Positions 11,615 to 20,248 are shown, counted from the stretch's first letter. The stretch: DNA of 52,766 bases from a bacterium (GCA_021817785.1 JAKAFY010000010.1:1-52766); one strand, 5' to 3'. A program made the numbers and translations. Notes: a model not told the origin generated them from the letters alone.

Positions 11615-12385
11615 ATGTGGGATACGGTGTTATTTTTGTTTGGTCTGGCAATCGGTTCGTTTTTAAATGTCGTTATCGACCGTATCCCCCGTGGGGAAAG
11701 CATAGTATTTGGCAGGTCCCGATGCGATTATTGTAAAAAAACACTCCGGTGGTTTGAACTCATACCCGTGCTGTCCTATCTGATACAGGGCGGCCGTTGC
11801 GTGCGGTGTCACAAACGGCTCTCTGTCCAATATCCGCTGGTTGAGCTTTTCACCGGGGCCGTATTCGTCGCGTTACCCCATATGCAGGCGGCGTATGGCC
11901 CGGCAGCTGATGCGTTGTATGGATACCATCTTGCGGCACTTTGCAGTATCGCTTCGGCAGGCATTGTCATACTGGTAACCGATCTCAAATATCAAATCAT
12001 TCCGGACCGTATGCTGATAGTTCTCGTATTGGCGGCAGGCGCCCTGCTCTATCCCTCTCCCCTTCCGACAGCAGTACAAAAACTAGGGGTTGGTGCTGTG
12101 TCCGGATCCTTTTTCTATCTGCTGTGGCTGGGTACCCGCGGTCGCGGTATGGGGTTTGGTGATGTCAAGCTTTCCGCAGTTTTGGGATTGCTGCTGGGAT
12201 TTCCGCAGGCGATTATAGCCTTCTATACCGCATTCTTGACCGGGGCGGGTTACGGTGTCATACTGATAATACAAAGGAAAGCCGGTATGAAAAGCCGGGT
12301 GCCGTTCGGGCCGTTTCTTTTACTTGGGGCGGTGGTGTCGGTGGTCTGGACTGCGCCAGTACTCCATTGGGCCGGGTTTATATGA
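11615..12385 (+). CDS. pilD: Prepilin peptidase and N-methyltransferase PilD
   Basis: Membrane aspartyl protease that cleaves prepilins and methylates the new N-terminus. The N-terminal domain has two CxxC pairs (CDYC, CVRC). The catalytic Asp residues are in VTDLK and MGFGDVKL, the latter being the GxGD motif. Several TM helices, 256 residues, normal. A TTGACA at 11576 could be a -35 but no well-spaced -10 is clear. Its stop overlaps the next pilin start (ATGA), so they should be translationally coupled. Confidence 0.95.
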   Translation: MWDTVLFLFGLAIGSFLNVVIDRIPRGESIVFGRSRCDYCKKTLRWFELIPVLSYLIQGGRCVRCHKRLSVQYPLVELFTGAVFVALPHMQAAYGPAADALYGYHLAALCSIASAGIVILVTDLKYQIIPDRMLIVLVLAAGALLYPSPLPTAVQKLGVGAVSGSFFYLLWLGTRGRGMGFGDVKLSAVLGLLLGFPQAIIAFYTAFLTGAGYGVILIIQRKAGMKSRVPFGPFLLLGAVVSVVWTAPVLHWAGFI

Positions 12386-12837
12386 ATACCATACGACATA
12401 AAGGATTCACCCTCGTAGAACTGCTTATTTCCGTATCAATCATCGCTATTTTGATAGCCATCGGTATCGCATCGTATTCGACGATAAATAAACAGTCACG
12501 GGATACAAAACGAAAAAGCGATATCGAACAAGTGCGGTCGGCGCTTGAAATGTATCGGGCTGAAAACGGATTTTACCCCAGTGCCGGCAGCGGTTCCTGG
12601 GTCAACGCATCCGATGCCACACTCGGACTGGCCAGCTATCTTTCTCCGACGTATATTTCCGCGATTCCCAAGGATACAAAAAATGTTTCCCCATATATTT
12701 ACGAGTACAAAGCGACCGGCTTGTCTAACGGAAAGTATTACGGATATTGCATCGGAGCGACCCTGGAGTCCTCGGTTCCCACGACCAATACCTGCACACC
12801 GGATACCGGTTTTAATTACGGTGTGAAAAATCCATGA
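12382..12837 (+). CDS. Type IV pilin-like protein (PilE/GspG type)
   Basis: Leader MNTIRHKG, cleavage before FTLVELLISVSIIAILI, Glu at +5, then YSTINKQSRDTKRKSDIEQV and the ENGFYPS segment typical of bacterial PilA/PilE and GspG. 151 residues; two C-terminal Cys (CIGA, NTCTPD) may form a D-loop disulfide. ATGA overlap with pilD on the 5' side and with the next pilin on the 3' side. Confidence 0.9.
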   Translation: MNTIRHKGFTLVELLISVSIIAILIAIGIASYSTINKQSRDTKRKSDIEQVRSALEMYRAENGFYPSAGSGSWVNASDATLGLASYLSPTYISAIPKDTKNVSPYIYEYKATGLSNGKYYGYCIGATLESSVPTTNTCTPDTGFNYGVKNP

Positions 12838-13337
12838 ACACGCGCCGCCTGAATTTGCACGCACCTCGGGATACCCGCGGCTTCACGCTTCTAGAATTAC
12901 TGGTCGTCGTAAGCATCCTGGTCATGATATTCGGGGTGGCCATTGCAAGCTTTAATTCGTTTAACCGACGGTCACGTCTGCAGCAGGCGGCACTAAATTT
13001 TAAGTCGGCGCTGCGGTTTGCGCAAACGCGGGCAATATCTGCGGAAAAGCCTTCCGGGGGCTGTACGACGTTCGTCGGCATGCGTGTCGCATTTCCCGGT
13101 GCGGGAAGTTATACCATAGATCACGAATGTACAGAGGGAACAGTAGGAACGGTGGAGACGACGACCCTTCCCTCCGGGATTACCTTTGTGTCGATTCCTA
13201 CGGCATTTACGTTTCAGACGCTTCCGCGGCTGACCACGCTTGTATCTGATCAGACCATACGCATGACCAATACGGTAGAAACATATGCCATACGCATTGC
13301 GACGAACGGAGATATCACAGATATGGGGTTTCAATAA
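12834..13337 (+). CDS. GspH/FimT-like minor pseudopilin
   Basis: Longer basic leader ending TRG, then FTLLELLVVVSILVMI. The following FKSALRFAQTRAISAEKP segment is characteristic of GspH/FimT minor pilins. 167 residues. It starts inside the previous gene's stop (ATGA). Probably part of the minor-pilin priming complex with the next two genes. Confidence 0.85.
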   Translation: MNTRRLNLHAPRDTRGFTLLELLVVVSILVMIFGVAIASFNSFNRRSRLQQAALNFKSALRFAQTRAISAEKPSGGCTTFVGMRVAFPGAGSYTIDHECTEGTVGTVETTTLPSGITFVSIPTAFTFQTLPRLTTLVSDQTIRMTNTVETYAIRIATNGDITDMGFQ

Positions 13338-13344
13338 ATACCAT

Positions 13345-13785
13345 ATGAACGCATCACAACAGGGTCAAACATTGTTGGAGCTGGTCATAGCCATAGGCGT
13401 TGTGGCCATTATCATCACGGGTCTTGTTATAGCGGCAACATCTTCGCTGCGGTACGGCCAGGAGAGCAGATTGCGCAGTACCGCCGTAAAATATGCGCAG
13501 GAAGGTCTGGAACTGGCACGCCAGATACGTGATACACAGTCATCGGACACGTTTTTGTCGTATAGCGGGATAGGAACGCAGGTTTGGTGTCTGGACCATG
13601 CGGCAACCTGGACCAAGGATACCGGAACCGGCTGCCCCCCTATTGCAACAGGAAGTCCGTTTGTACGCAGCGTCACCTTCACCTGGAATAATCCGATAAT
13701 GTCCGTAACATCAAAGGTGAGCTGGTCTTTGGGAGACACGCAAACGTCAACGCAATTACAAACCTATTTGACCCAGTGGCGATAA
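13345..13785 (+). CDS. GspI/PilV-like minor pseudopilin
   Basis: Start chosen at MNASQQG, giving the class III site G|QTLLELVIAIGVVAI. The residue after the cleaved Gly is Gln rather than Phe, a known but less common variant. 146 residues, ending with a soluble domain containing an SVTFTWNNP strand. The track start at 13285 is inside the upstream gene and unlikely. It lies 7 nt after the GspH-like gene. Confidence 0.78.
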   Translation: MNASQQGQTLLELVIAIGVVAIIITGLVIAATSSLRYGQESRLRSTAVKYAQEGLELARQIRDTQSSDTFLSYSGIGTQVWCLDHAATWTKDTGTGCPPIATGSPFVRSVTFTWNNPIMSVTSKVSWSLGDTQTSTQLQTYLTQWR

Positions 13786-13789
13786 TCGT

Positions 13790-14317
13790 ATGCGTACCCG
13801 GAACATACAGGACGGATTTACCTTACTGGAAATGCTTGTGTCCGTGGCTATCATTGCCATGATCAGCGTTGTGTTAAGTCAGGTATTTATTTCCACCATA
13901 CGCACCAACGCAAAAACGGAAATTCTGAAAGAAGTGAAACAAAACGGTGATTTAGCCGTGGATACATTGACGCGTATGGTACAAAATGCAACGTCGGTGA
14001 CATGCCCGACCACGAAATCGCTTGCCATCGTCAATCCTGACGGGAACACAACGACAATAGGATGCGCTTTGGACGGCACGGTGACGCGGTTAGCGAGTGC
14101 GAGTGCAACGACCGTGTATTTATCGTCCGGCGACGTAACGCTTGGCGGCACGGATTGCGCCTCCAGTACGCTGCAGTTTACCTGTACTGCAGTGGCAGGT
14201 CTGCCAAGCCAGGTGACGCTGTCGTTTAGTCTGGCGCAGAAAGGGACGCCGGGCGACCAGTTTGAACGGGCAAGCGAAACGTTTCAGACGAGTGTTTCGA
14301 TGCGTAATGACCAATGA
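13790..14317 (+). CDS. GspJ/PilW-like minor pseudopilin
   Basis: MRTRNIQDG leader, then FTLLEMLVSVAIIAMISVVL, and the VKQNGDLAVDTLTRMVQNA segment typical of GspJ/PilW. 175 residues with two Cys pairs. It starts 4 nt after the preceding gene and ends the minor-pilin set; a new promoter follows before the PilX-like gene. Confidence 0.83.
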   Translation: MRTRNIQDGFTLLEMLVSVAIIAMISVVLSQVFISTIRTNAKTEILKEVKQNGDLAVDTLTRMVQNATSVTCPTTKSLAIVNPDGNTTTIGCALDGTVTRLASASATTVYLSSGDVTLGGTDCASSTLQFTCTAVAGLPSQVTLSFSLAQKGTPGDQFERASETFQTSVSMRNDQ

Positions 14318-14328
14318 CCGGGGTAGAC

Positions 14329-14357
14329 TTGTCAATCGTGGGCAAATATATCACAAT
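14329..14357 (+). promoter_or_regulatory. Predicted promoter of PilX-like gene
   Basis: TTGTCA (14329-14334), 17-bp spacer, CACAAT (14352-14357), 8 nt before the ATG at 14366. Same geometry as the penicillin-binding protein promoter at 26538. Confidence 0.55.
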
Positions 14358-14365
14358 AACATAGT

Positions 14366-15229
14366 ATGAACCGCAACGAACATCGGAAACATGTCATCCT
14401 GCAACGCGGCCAAATGCTGCTGATTACCATCTTGGTGCTTACGGTCGCTACAACTATAGCTCTTTCCCTCATCGGACGCGCGACCCAGGATATTTCCATG
14501 AGTAACCAATTGGAAGAATCCACACGCGCCTTTGATGCCGCGGAAGCAGGTATCGAGTCGGCGCTAAAAACCGGGGCAAGTGCTTCCAATGTGGCAGTGG
14601 GTACCGGTGCCAACTATTCCGTGACCGTCAACTCTATAGGAGGTGCAGCCGGAGTATTTCAGTCCGCGCAGAAAACTCCGCAGGGAACGACCGAAACCAT
14701 ATGGCTTGTCAACCACACGGCGGCAGGCGCGGTTGATGAAACGCCGGTATATACTGCAACGACACTTCCGGTGTGCTGGAGCCAGCCCAGTGCCGGAGGG
14801 GTCAAAGCGGCTCTGGTCATCGGCGTGTTATATAAAAAGGGTACGGATGGGACGTATCGCATGGCCCGGGTAGCGGCGGATCCCGATGCCGCGTCACGGA
14901 GTAACAACTTCGATGCTGCGGTGGGGGTAGGAGGATGCGGATTGGGAGACTTTCAGACGACGCTTAATTTTACGACCCTGGGACTGACGCTTAGCGGCGC
15001 ATCAGCGGATACGCTCCTGGCTCTGAGGATACGGCCTGAATACGCAGACACGACGCTGGCGATCGACGGCGGCGTAACGGGTATACCATCACAGGGAAAC
15101 GTCATAGAATCTACCGGTACGACCGGGACCGGGGTGTCCCGCAAGGTGCTCGTCTACCAGCAATACCGTGCAGCAGCGGGAATATTTGATTCCGTTATTT
15201 ACAGTCAGACAAATTTTGGTCACAATTGA
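14366..15229 (+). CDS. PilX/GspK-like pilus assembly protein
   Basis: One N-terminal TM (MLLITILVLTVATTIALSLIG) followed by the ESTRAFDAAEAGIESAL motif of PilX N-domains, where many proteins of this class show RAxxAAEAGI. 287 residues; the rest is a Gly/Thr-rich predicted extracellular domain with two Cys. No Phe-Thr cleavage motif, so it may not be a classical prepilin substrate. It is followed by pilM after 20 nt. Confidence 0.75.
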   Translation: MNRNEHRKHVILQRGQMLLITILVLTVATTIALSLIGRATQDISMSNQLEESTRAFDAAEAGIESALKTGASASNVAVGTGANYSVTVNSIGGAAGVFQSAQKTPQGTTETIWLVNHTAAGAVDETPVYTATTLPVCWSQPSAGGVKAALVIGVLYKKGTDGTYRMARVAADPDAASRSNNFDAAVGVGGCGLGDFQTTLNFTTLGLTLSGASADTLLALRIRPEYADTTLAIDGGVTGIPSQGNVIESTGTTGTGVSRKVLVYQQYRAAAGIFDSVIYSQTNFGHN

Positions 15230-15249
15230 TATTGGTTCGTACTGCCCAT

Positions 15250-16278
15250 ATGAAATCCATATTAGGTCTCGACATAGGATCGCATAGCATCAAGCTTATT
15301 GAGATCGGTCAGTCCGGAAATTCCCGGACTCTGCTTGCGGCCGGAAGCATCCCGACGCCCCCCAAAGCATTGCAGTCCACGCTGGATGCCGATCATCAGG
15401 CGGTGGCCGCCGCGATAAAACAGCTCATCAAGGAAACCGGTGCGAAAGCAAATTCCGTGGCCATCGCATTGCCTGAATCCCAGGTGTTTACCAGGGTGAT
15501 CGAGGTGCCGGCATTGTCCGCGCATGAGCTTTCGTCCGCCATAAGTTGGGAGGCGGAGCAATACGTTCCCCTGCCGCTTGACCAGGTCAACATGGATTAC
15601 TCGATACTGAGGGACGCAAAAGCTACCGGTACGGATAAAATGGACGTATTATTGGTGGCATGCCCCAAGACACTGCTTGAAAAATATCTCGGGATTATCG
15701 AAATGGCAGAGCTTATTCCGGTCGCCGCCGAAACGGAAATCATCGCCACTTCCCGTGCATTAGTCCAGTCGGTAGCCAACATAAAAACCGCCGTACTTTT
15801 GGTGTCGCTGGGTGCGCAGACAACGGATTTGGCGATCTTAAGAAACGGCGTATTGGCATTTACCCGCTCAATCGCGGCCGGAGGCGAAGCATTGTCCCGT
15901 GCGCTTATTTCTGGCCTGGATTTCAATATCAACCAGGCAGAAGAATTTAAACGGACATACGGACTGGAGCAGGACAAATTGCAGGGGAAAATCGTCGCCG
16001 CGGTCAAGCCGATTATGGACACGATCGTCGGCGAAATGAAGCGCGCACTCGCGTTTTATGCCGAGAAACACAAAGATGAGCGCGTAGAAACGATTCTGTT
16101 GTCCGGAGGCACGGCCAAATTGCCGGGCATGGTGGTATATATCGCACAAAACGTCGGCATAGAAGCGCAGCTTGCAAATCCGTGGGTAGGGATTACCCGC
16201 GATGCGAGATTCCGCGTTCTGGACGGGGAAGGTCCGACATTTACGGTATCCGTAGGATTATCCCTGCGGGATTTCTGA
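15250..16278 (+). CDS. pilM: Pilus assembly actin-like ATPase PilM
   Basis: Cytoplasmic actin/FtsA-fold protein that recruits PilN and links the inner ring to the ATPases. Phosphate-1 motif LDIGSHSIKLIEI, then SWEAEQYVPLP and the adenosine-site LLSGGTAKLPGM. Start at MKSILGLDIG (15250), not the track's 15226, which overlaps the upstream stop. 342 residues, family length. Followed by PilN- and PilO-like genes. Confidence 0.92.
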   Translation: MKSILGLDIGSHSIKLIEIGQSGNSRTLLAAGSIPTPPKALQSTLDADHQAVAAAIKQLIKETGAKANSVAIALPESQVFTRVIEVPALSAHELSSAISWEAEQYVPLPLDQVNMDYSILRDAKATGTDKMDVLLVACPKTLLEKYLGIIEMAELIPVAAETEIIATSRALVQSVANIKTAVLLVSLGAQTTDLAILRNGVLAFTRSIAAGGEALSRALISGLDFNINQAEEFKRTYGLEQDKLQGKIVAAVKPIMDTIVGEMKRALAFYAEKHKDERVETILLSGGTAKLPGMVVYIAQNVGIEAQLANPWVGITRDARFRVLDGEGPTFTVSVGLSLRDF

Positions 16279-16318
16279 GCACACAGATCATACGGAACCC
16301 ATCCAGAGAGACTTCTAT

Positions 16319-16861
16319 ATGAGCACGTCTGAGATAAATTTACTAAAGCGTAGCGGAAATACACTTCGCACACTTACGGATCTTGAGGATAAACTGCGGG
16401 TGATTGCCTGGTGGAGTCTGGTGGCGCTTCTTGCCGCAGGAATTATTCTGGGAACGGCGTTTTTTTACCTTTCTTCACGGTCTGACCAGCTTCAGTCACA
16501 AAGTGCGCAGCTCGGCCGCCAGATAGATGCACAGCTGGTCAAGGAAGGTATATTGACGTCCCTGAAACAGCGGGCGGATGTGGCTAAGAATGCGCTTGAT
16601 GCCGCCCGGCCGTGGGGCAATTTATTCCCGATATTGTCCATGATCGCGCTGCCTACCCAACTTAAATCCATCTCTATAGATGAATCCGCGCATGTACGTC
16701 TCACCATGATCCTTGGGTCGGTAGATGACGCGGTGACAGTCGTGACCAATATGATTGCACTTTCCGGTCAGCACACCATCCGGGCCCCCCAGCTTATATC
16801 GTTTGTCATAAAAGCAGACGGTACCGTACAGATGGGCGTGTCGTTCATTCCGACGTTATAA
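16319..16861 (+). CDS. PilN-like inner-membrane alignment protein
   Basis: Short cytoplasmic N-terminus with INLLK, the conserved PilN segment that docks in PilM, then a TM helix (residues about 30-52), a coiled coil and a small ferredoxin-like domain. 180 residues. A purine-rich AGAGAG lies upstream. Recognised by architecture and by position between pilM and a PilO-like gene; sequence similarity in this family is always weak. Confidence 0.75.
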   Translation: MSTSEINLLKRSGNTLRTLTDLEDKLRVIAWWSLVALLAAGIILGTAFFYLSSRSDQLQSQSAQLGRQIDAQLVKEGILTSLKQRADVAKNALDAARPWGNLFPILSMIALPTQLKSISIDESAHVRLTMILGSVDDAVTVVTNMIALSGQHTIRAPQLISFVIKADGTVQMGVSFIPTL

Positions 16862-16864
16862 CCT

Positions 16865-17605
16865 ATGCCGAACATCAATACATTGTGGAGGACCTACCAA
16901 AATCTGATTATATCGGCAGCCATCCTGCTGTTTTGCGCGATCGGGTTTATCACGGCGGTGTTTCCGGCCGTCGAAAAAATCCAATCGTTACTGTCCGATA
17001 CGCAGCAGCTGACCGATGACACCAAGGCATTGACTGCGAAGCTGACCGTTTTAAACGCATTGGATGAATCCAGTCTCCGGCAACAGCTAAGTGCCGTCAT
17101 CTCTGCGGTCCCGACCGATAAATCATTGCCCACGGTATTTTCTACCATAGAAGGGTTAGCAGCGCAGTCCGGCGTATCGGTTGTTTCGGTCGATATAGAA
17201 GGAGATACTGCGCTTGCCACTGCCTCGGCCGCAAAACAGACTCCGGAAGAAAAAATGCTCGGGACGCGTACCATACCGTTTTCGGCAACGATCGAAGGGA
17301 CGCTTGATGCTATACAGCACTTTATAGCGCTTGCTCCGCAGGTGAGGAGATTATTGCGGATACGCACGTTTGCCATCACATTTCCGTCCGACGCCAAACC
17401 CGTACGCATATCACTGGAAATGGATGCGTTTTATCAGCCGTCGCCGACGTCGCTGGGGAAAACGGGGGCTGCGATTGTGACGCTTTCCGATGCAGAACAG
17501 TCCGTCATTTCAAAGGTATCTCAGCTGCCGCAGGTTTCCGGCGCAGATATGTCCCTTCCACCCCCTCTTATGGGTCAGATGAAACCAAATCCGTTTGCTC
17601 CGTAA
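16865..17605 (+). CDS. PilO-like inner-membrane alignment protein
   Basis: Short N-terminus, TM at about residues 14-34, heptad-rich segment (35-80), then a soluble domain with the IEGTLDAIQHFI segment typical of PilO. 246 residues. It starts 3 nt after the PilN-like gene. Its 3' end overlaps convergent trmD by 38 bp. No PilP or PilQ follows, consistent with an envelope lacking an outer membrane. Confidence 0.75.
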   Translation: MPNINTLWRTYQNLIISAAILLFCAIGFITAVFPAVEKIQSLLSDTQQLTDDTKALTAKLTVLNALDESSLRQQLSAVISAVPTDKSLPTVFSTIEGLAAQSGVSVVSVDIEGDTALATASAAKQTPEEKMLGTRTIPFSATIEGTLDAIQHFIALAPQVRRLLRIRTFAITFPSDAKPVRISLEMDAFYQPSPTSLGKTGAAIVTLSDAEQSVISKVSQLPQVSGADMSLPPPLMGQMKPNPFAP

Positions 17606-18275
17606 GAAGATCCGGCCGGCGCGATTTTGTGCGCAGATAACGCTGGCGTTTGCGCCAGGCGGCGATGTTGGCATGATTTCCGGAAAGGAGCACGTCCGGA
17701 ACGGTTTGCTGTTTGTAGGTGATAGGACGCGTATATTGCGGATATTCCAATCCCCCTTCGCCAAATGATTCCAGCGTTGTGGCGTCTTCTTTGGAAAGGA
17801 CCGACGGCAGCAGGCGGACAATGCTGTCGACTACCACCATGGCGGGCAGTTCCCCACCCGTGAGCACGTAATCGCCGATGGACAACTCTTCGTCGACGAG
17901 TGAACGGATACGTTCATCGAAGCCTTCGTAATGGCCGCAGACCAAAATCAGATGACCGACGGCCGATAGTCTCCGGGCGTCGTGTTGGCGGTACGTTTTT
18001 CCCGGAGGGTCAAGAAGGACGGTGTGAGGAACCGCATCGGGAATACTATGTTTCGCATAGGTGAGCGCCCGATCCATGACGTCTACACGCAGGATCATCC
18101 CCGTGCCCCCGCCGTATGGATGGTCGTCCACGGATTTGTATGCATCGTCACTGAAATCCCGGAGGTTAATACAGTGTATCGTAACCGCATTCTTTTTCTG
18201 TGCACGTCCGACAATAGAGACGTCAAATACCCCCGTGAACATGTCGGGAAACAGCGTCACAATGGAGATATGCAT
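17568..18275 (-). CDS. trmD: tRNA (guanine-37-N1)-methyltransferase TrmD
   Basis: SPOUT methyltransferase that makes m1G37 in tRNAs reading CNN-type codons and prevents +1 frameshifting. Start MHISIVTLFPDMF. The trefoil-knot SAM site is seen in LVCGHYEGFDERI and IGDYVLTGGELPAMVV; HPYGGGTGM is also diagnostic. 235 residues, complete. It ends the rpsP-khpA-trmD block; RimM, often in this operon, is absent here. Confidence 0.96.
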   Translation of the reverse strand: MHISIVTLFPDMFTGVFDVSIVGRAQKKNAVTIHCINLRDFSDDAYKSVDDHPYGGGTGMILRVDVMDRALTYAKHSIPDAVPHTVLLDPPGKTYRQHDARRLSAVGHLILVCGHYEGFDERIRSLVDEELSIGDYVLTGGELPAMVVVDSIVRLLPSVLSKEDATTLESFGEGGLEYPQYTRPITYKQQTVPDVLLSGNHANIAAWRKRQRYLRTKSRRPDLLTEQTDLVSSDP

Positions 18276-18277
18276 AG

Positions 18278-18529
18278 TTAGGCAGCAGCCTGCGGGGTTT
18301 CCTCGAAGAGCTCAACGTCTACGAACTGATTGCGCTTGGCGGCAATGACTTTCATAAGATCCCGGACCGCCCGGATGATGCGTCCGCTTTTGCCGATCAC
18401 CCGCCCCATATCTTCTGCATGGACATGGACGATGAATATGGTGGCATCCTGATCCTGGCGTTCTTCGATTTCCACCGCTTCCGGGTGTTCGACGATGGTT
18501 GTGATGAGAAAATGCAGGGTATCTTTCAT
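18278..18529 (-). CDS. khpA: KH-domain RNA-binding protein KhpA
   Basis: Single type II KH domain with the GxxG loop in GRVIGKSGRII. KhpA with its partner KhpB binds RNA and affects cell division and small-RNA biology in Gram-positives. Start MKDTLHFLI at 18529, overlapping the rpsP stop by 4 nt (ATGA); the track start at 18589 lies inside rpsP. 83 residues, typical. The rpsP-khpA-trmD order is widely conserved. Confidence 0.92.
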   Translation of the reverse strand: MKDTLHFLITTIVEHPEAVEIEERQDQDATIFIVHVHAEDMGRVIGKSGRIIRAVRDLMKVIAAKRNQFVDVELFEETPQAAA

Positions 18530-18759
18530 GACTTGTTCGAAAGAAGTTTGGTGACGCCCACGGTCACAACTGCTCCCAGTTTTTTCCAATAGGAAAGCCG
18601 TTCCAGGTCAAGTTTTAATTCTGCGGGTTTGACGAGCGGGTTATAAAAGCCCAGTACTTCGACCGGCCGTCCGTTTCTCCGTTTGCCTTCTTCTATGGCA
18701 ACGATACGGAATGTCCGTCGATTTTTCGATCCGTGCTGTGCGAGGCGAATTTTTAGCAT
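18526..18759 (-). CDS. rpsP: 30S ribosomal protein bS16
   Basis: Small-subunit assembly protein. MLKIRLAQHGSKNRRTFRIV plus LGFYNP are family signatures. 77 residues, normal. The start is preceded by a structured region (see 18761-18906) and has no clear Shine-Dalgarno motif. First gene of rpsP-khpA-trmD. Confidence 0.96.
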   Translation of the reverse strand: MLKIRLAQHGSKNRRTFRIVAIEEGKRRNGRPVEVLGFYNPLVKPAELKLDLERLSYWKKLGAVVTVGVTKLLSNKS

Positions 18760-18760
18760 A

Positions 18761-18906
18761 CCAGGTAGTAGTTCTGCGCTGCATCTTTTTAAGATGCAAA
18801 CGTATCGCTTTGTTCTTTCTGCACAATACTTATGTGCATTAACATGTACTTATTTTATATTATCTCTGTCAGGCAGGTTTGCATCTTGCGTAGAATCACT
18901 ACCTGG
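18761..18906. repeat. Long imperfect inverted repeat between rnc and rpsP
   Basis: Arms 18761-18801 and 18877-18906 pair: CCAGGTAGT with ACTACCTGG, then TTCT-CGC blocks, then AAGATGCAAAC with GTTTGCATCTT. Two small mismatch sites break the pairing. The left arm also carries an extra 11 nt, forming its own GCATCTT hairpin. Between the arms sits a second hairpin, TGCACA/TGTGCA (18820-18838). A nusB-rnc-rpsP transcript would fold this into a long double-stranded RNA directly after the RNase III gene. A processing site or terminator role is inference. Confidence 0.65.
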
Positions 18907-18924
18907 CATAAGAATCACATTTTA

Positions 18925-19611
18925 TCATGGTTTCGGATACTTCTCAAGCGCTGATGCTGCGGCCTGCTGTTCCGCATCCTGCTTGGATTTGCCCTGTCCC
19001 TGTCCTAAGACCGTTTCCCCGGTCAACACTTCTACCCAAAATATTTTATTGTGGTCCGGCCCTTCGCTTTTGACGACGCGGTAGGTCGGCGAGACCTTTG
19101 TTTGCTCCTGGACTAATTCCTGAAGCAGGCTTTTATAGTCAACGTAACTTTTTGTCCGGACGACTTCGGCGGCTTTGGGAAGCAACACCTGGAGAAGAAA
19201 CGTGCGGGCGACATCCATACCCTGGTCCAGAAATATGGCACCCAACAGCGCTTCAAAACAGTCCGCCAGCAGTGATTCGTTCTGCCTGCCCCCCGAAGAT
19301 TCTTCTCCGCGGCTGAGCATGAGCAGGGTCCCGAGGTGAAGCTCGACGGCGGTGTCGGCTAGGCTTTTGGTTTTCACGAGCGTCGAGCGGATATTGGTAA
19401 GCGTGCCTTCGGGAAATTGCGGATAGGTAAGGAACAGATACTGGCTCGTGACACAGGAAAGCACGGCATCCCCAAGAAACTCCAGCCGTTCGTTGGATTG
19501 GCGGAATTCCGTAGATTCGTTGAGGAACGATCGGTGAACGAATGCCTGTTTGAGCAGCAACTGATCCGTAAAGGTGATATGTATCGCCTCCTGCAATTCG
19601 GTAAGTGTCAT
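18925..19611 (-). CDS. rnc: Ribonuclease III
   Basis: Double-strand-specific endoribonuclease that processes rRNA and structured mRNA. The catalytic signature is NERLEFLGDAVLS, with the downstream acidic site in ADCFEALLGAIFLD; a C-terminal dsRBD runs from about residue 155 (YKSLLQELVQ to KQDAEQQAAASAL). 228 residues. It overlaps nusB by 4 nt (ATGA). Confidence 0.96.
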   Translation of the reverse strand: MTLTELQEAIHITFTDQLLLKQAFVHRSFLNESTEFRQSNERLEFLGDAVLSCVTSQYLFLTYPQFPEGTLTNIRSTLVKTKSLADTAVELHLGTLLMLSRGEESSGGRQNESLLADCFEALLGAIFLDQGMDVARTFLLQVLLPKAAEVVRTKSYVDYKSLLQELVQEQTKVSPTYRVVKSEGPDHNKIFWVEVLTGETVLGQGQGKSKQDAEQQAAASALEKYPKP

Positions 19612-19973
19612 GTGTTTCCTCCTTTGTCCAAAGACATGATGGCGCCCAAGGCGCCGTTTATAAATTTTGCGCTGTGTTCGTTGCCGTAGGATTTTGCCAA
19701 CTCCACCGCTTCGTCGATAATGACTTTGGGCGGCTCGGTGTGCTCATAATGCAGCTCCCATACCGCAAGGCGCAGTATCGCAAGGTCTATTTTGGCGATT
19801 TTGGAAAGCGGCCATTCGGGGGCCGCATGCTGGATTTCGGCATCTACTGCAGGAAGTTTTTCGATAATGGGTGCTATGGCTTCATTCGGGCGCGCTTCAT
19901 CGAAACTGAAACTGAACAACTGTTGCATTCTGGTGATTCGGTGTTGGTGTCGGGGGTCTTGCGCGGTCTTCAT
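19608..19973 (-). CDS. nusB: Transcription antitermination factor NusB
   Basis: All-helical RNA-binding protein that joins NusE in rRNA antitermination. MKTAQDPRHQHRITRMQQLF, then KIDLAILRLAVWEL and IIDEAVELAKSYGNEHSAKFINGAL are diagnostic. 121 residues; the N-terminus resembles the CPR form. Coupled to rnc. Confidence 0.93.
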   Translation of the reverse strand: MKTAQDPRHQHRITRMQQLFSFSFDEARPNEAIAPIIEKLPAVDAEIQHAAPEWPLSKIAKIDLAILRLAVWELHYEHTEPPKVIIDEAVELAKSYGNEHSAKFINGALGAIMSLDKGGNT

Positions 19974-19988
19974 GTCGTCTCGTATCGG

Positions 19989-20034
19989 GTGTCAGGTATC
20001 ATGATTTGAACGCATGACACATGACACACGACAC
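19989..20034. repeat. Dispersed intergenic repeat, copy 1
   Basis: Contains GTGTCAGGTATCA followed about 15 nt later by CATGACACATGACACACGAC. The same two blocks in the same order recur at 33852-33894, also beside ribosomal-protein genes. GTGTC and GACAC blocks can pair as a hairpin. Confidence 0.5.
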
Positions 20035-20036
20035 GG

Positions 20037-20243
20037 TTATTTTTTGGCTTCTTTCTTGGCCTTTGACTTTACCGGTACTGCCTGTTTGCCGTTATAAAAG
20101 CCGCAATATTCGCATGCACGGTGCGGAAGCCGGAAACTGCCGCAGTTCGGGCATTTCAAAAGCTGTGGGAGGACGAGCGAAATACTCGCCCGGCGTTTGC
20201 CCTGTCTTCGTGTCGAATGTCTTCGTTTCGGTAATGGAGTCAT
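20037..20243 (-). CDS. rpmF: 50S ribosomal protein bL32
   Basis: MTPLPKRRHSTRRQGKRRA, then a zinc ribbon CPNC...CEYCGFYNGK. 68 residues, complete, four Cys retained (the zinc-binding form). Upstream of nusB on the same strand and downstream of recG. Confidence 0.95.
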   Translation of the reverse strand: MTPLPKRRHSTRRQGKRRASISLVLPQLLKCPNCGSFRLPHRACEYCGFYNGKQAVPVKSKAKKEAKK

Positions 20244-20248
20244 AAAAT

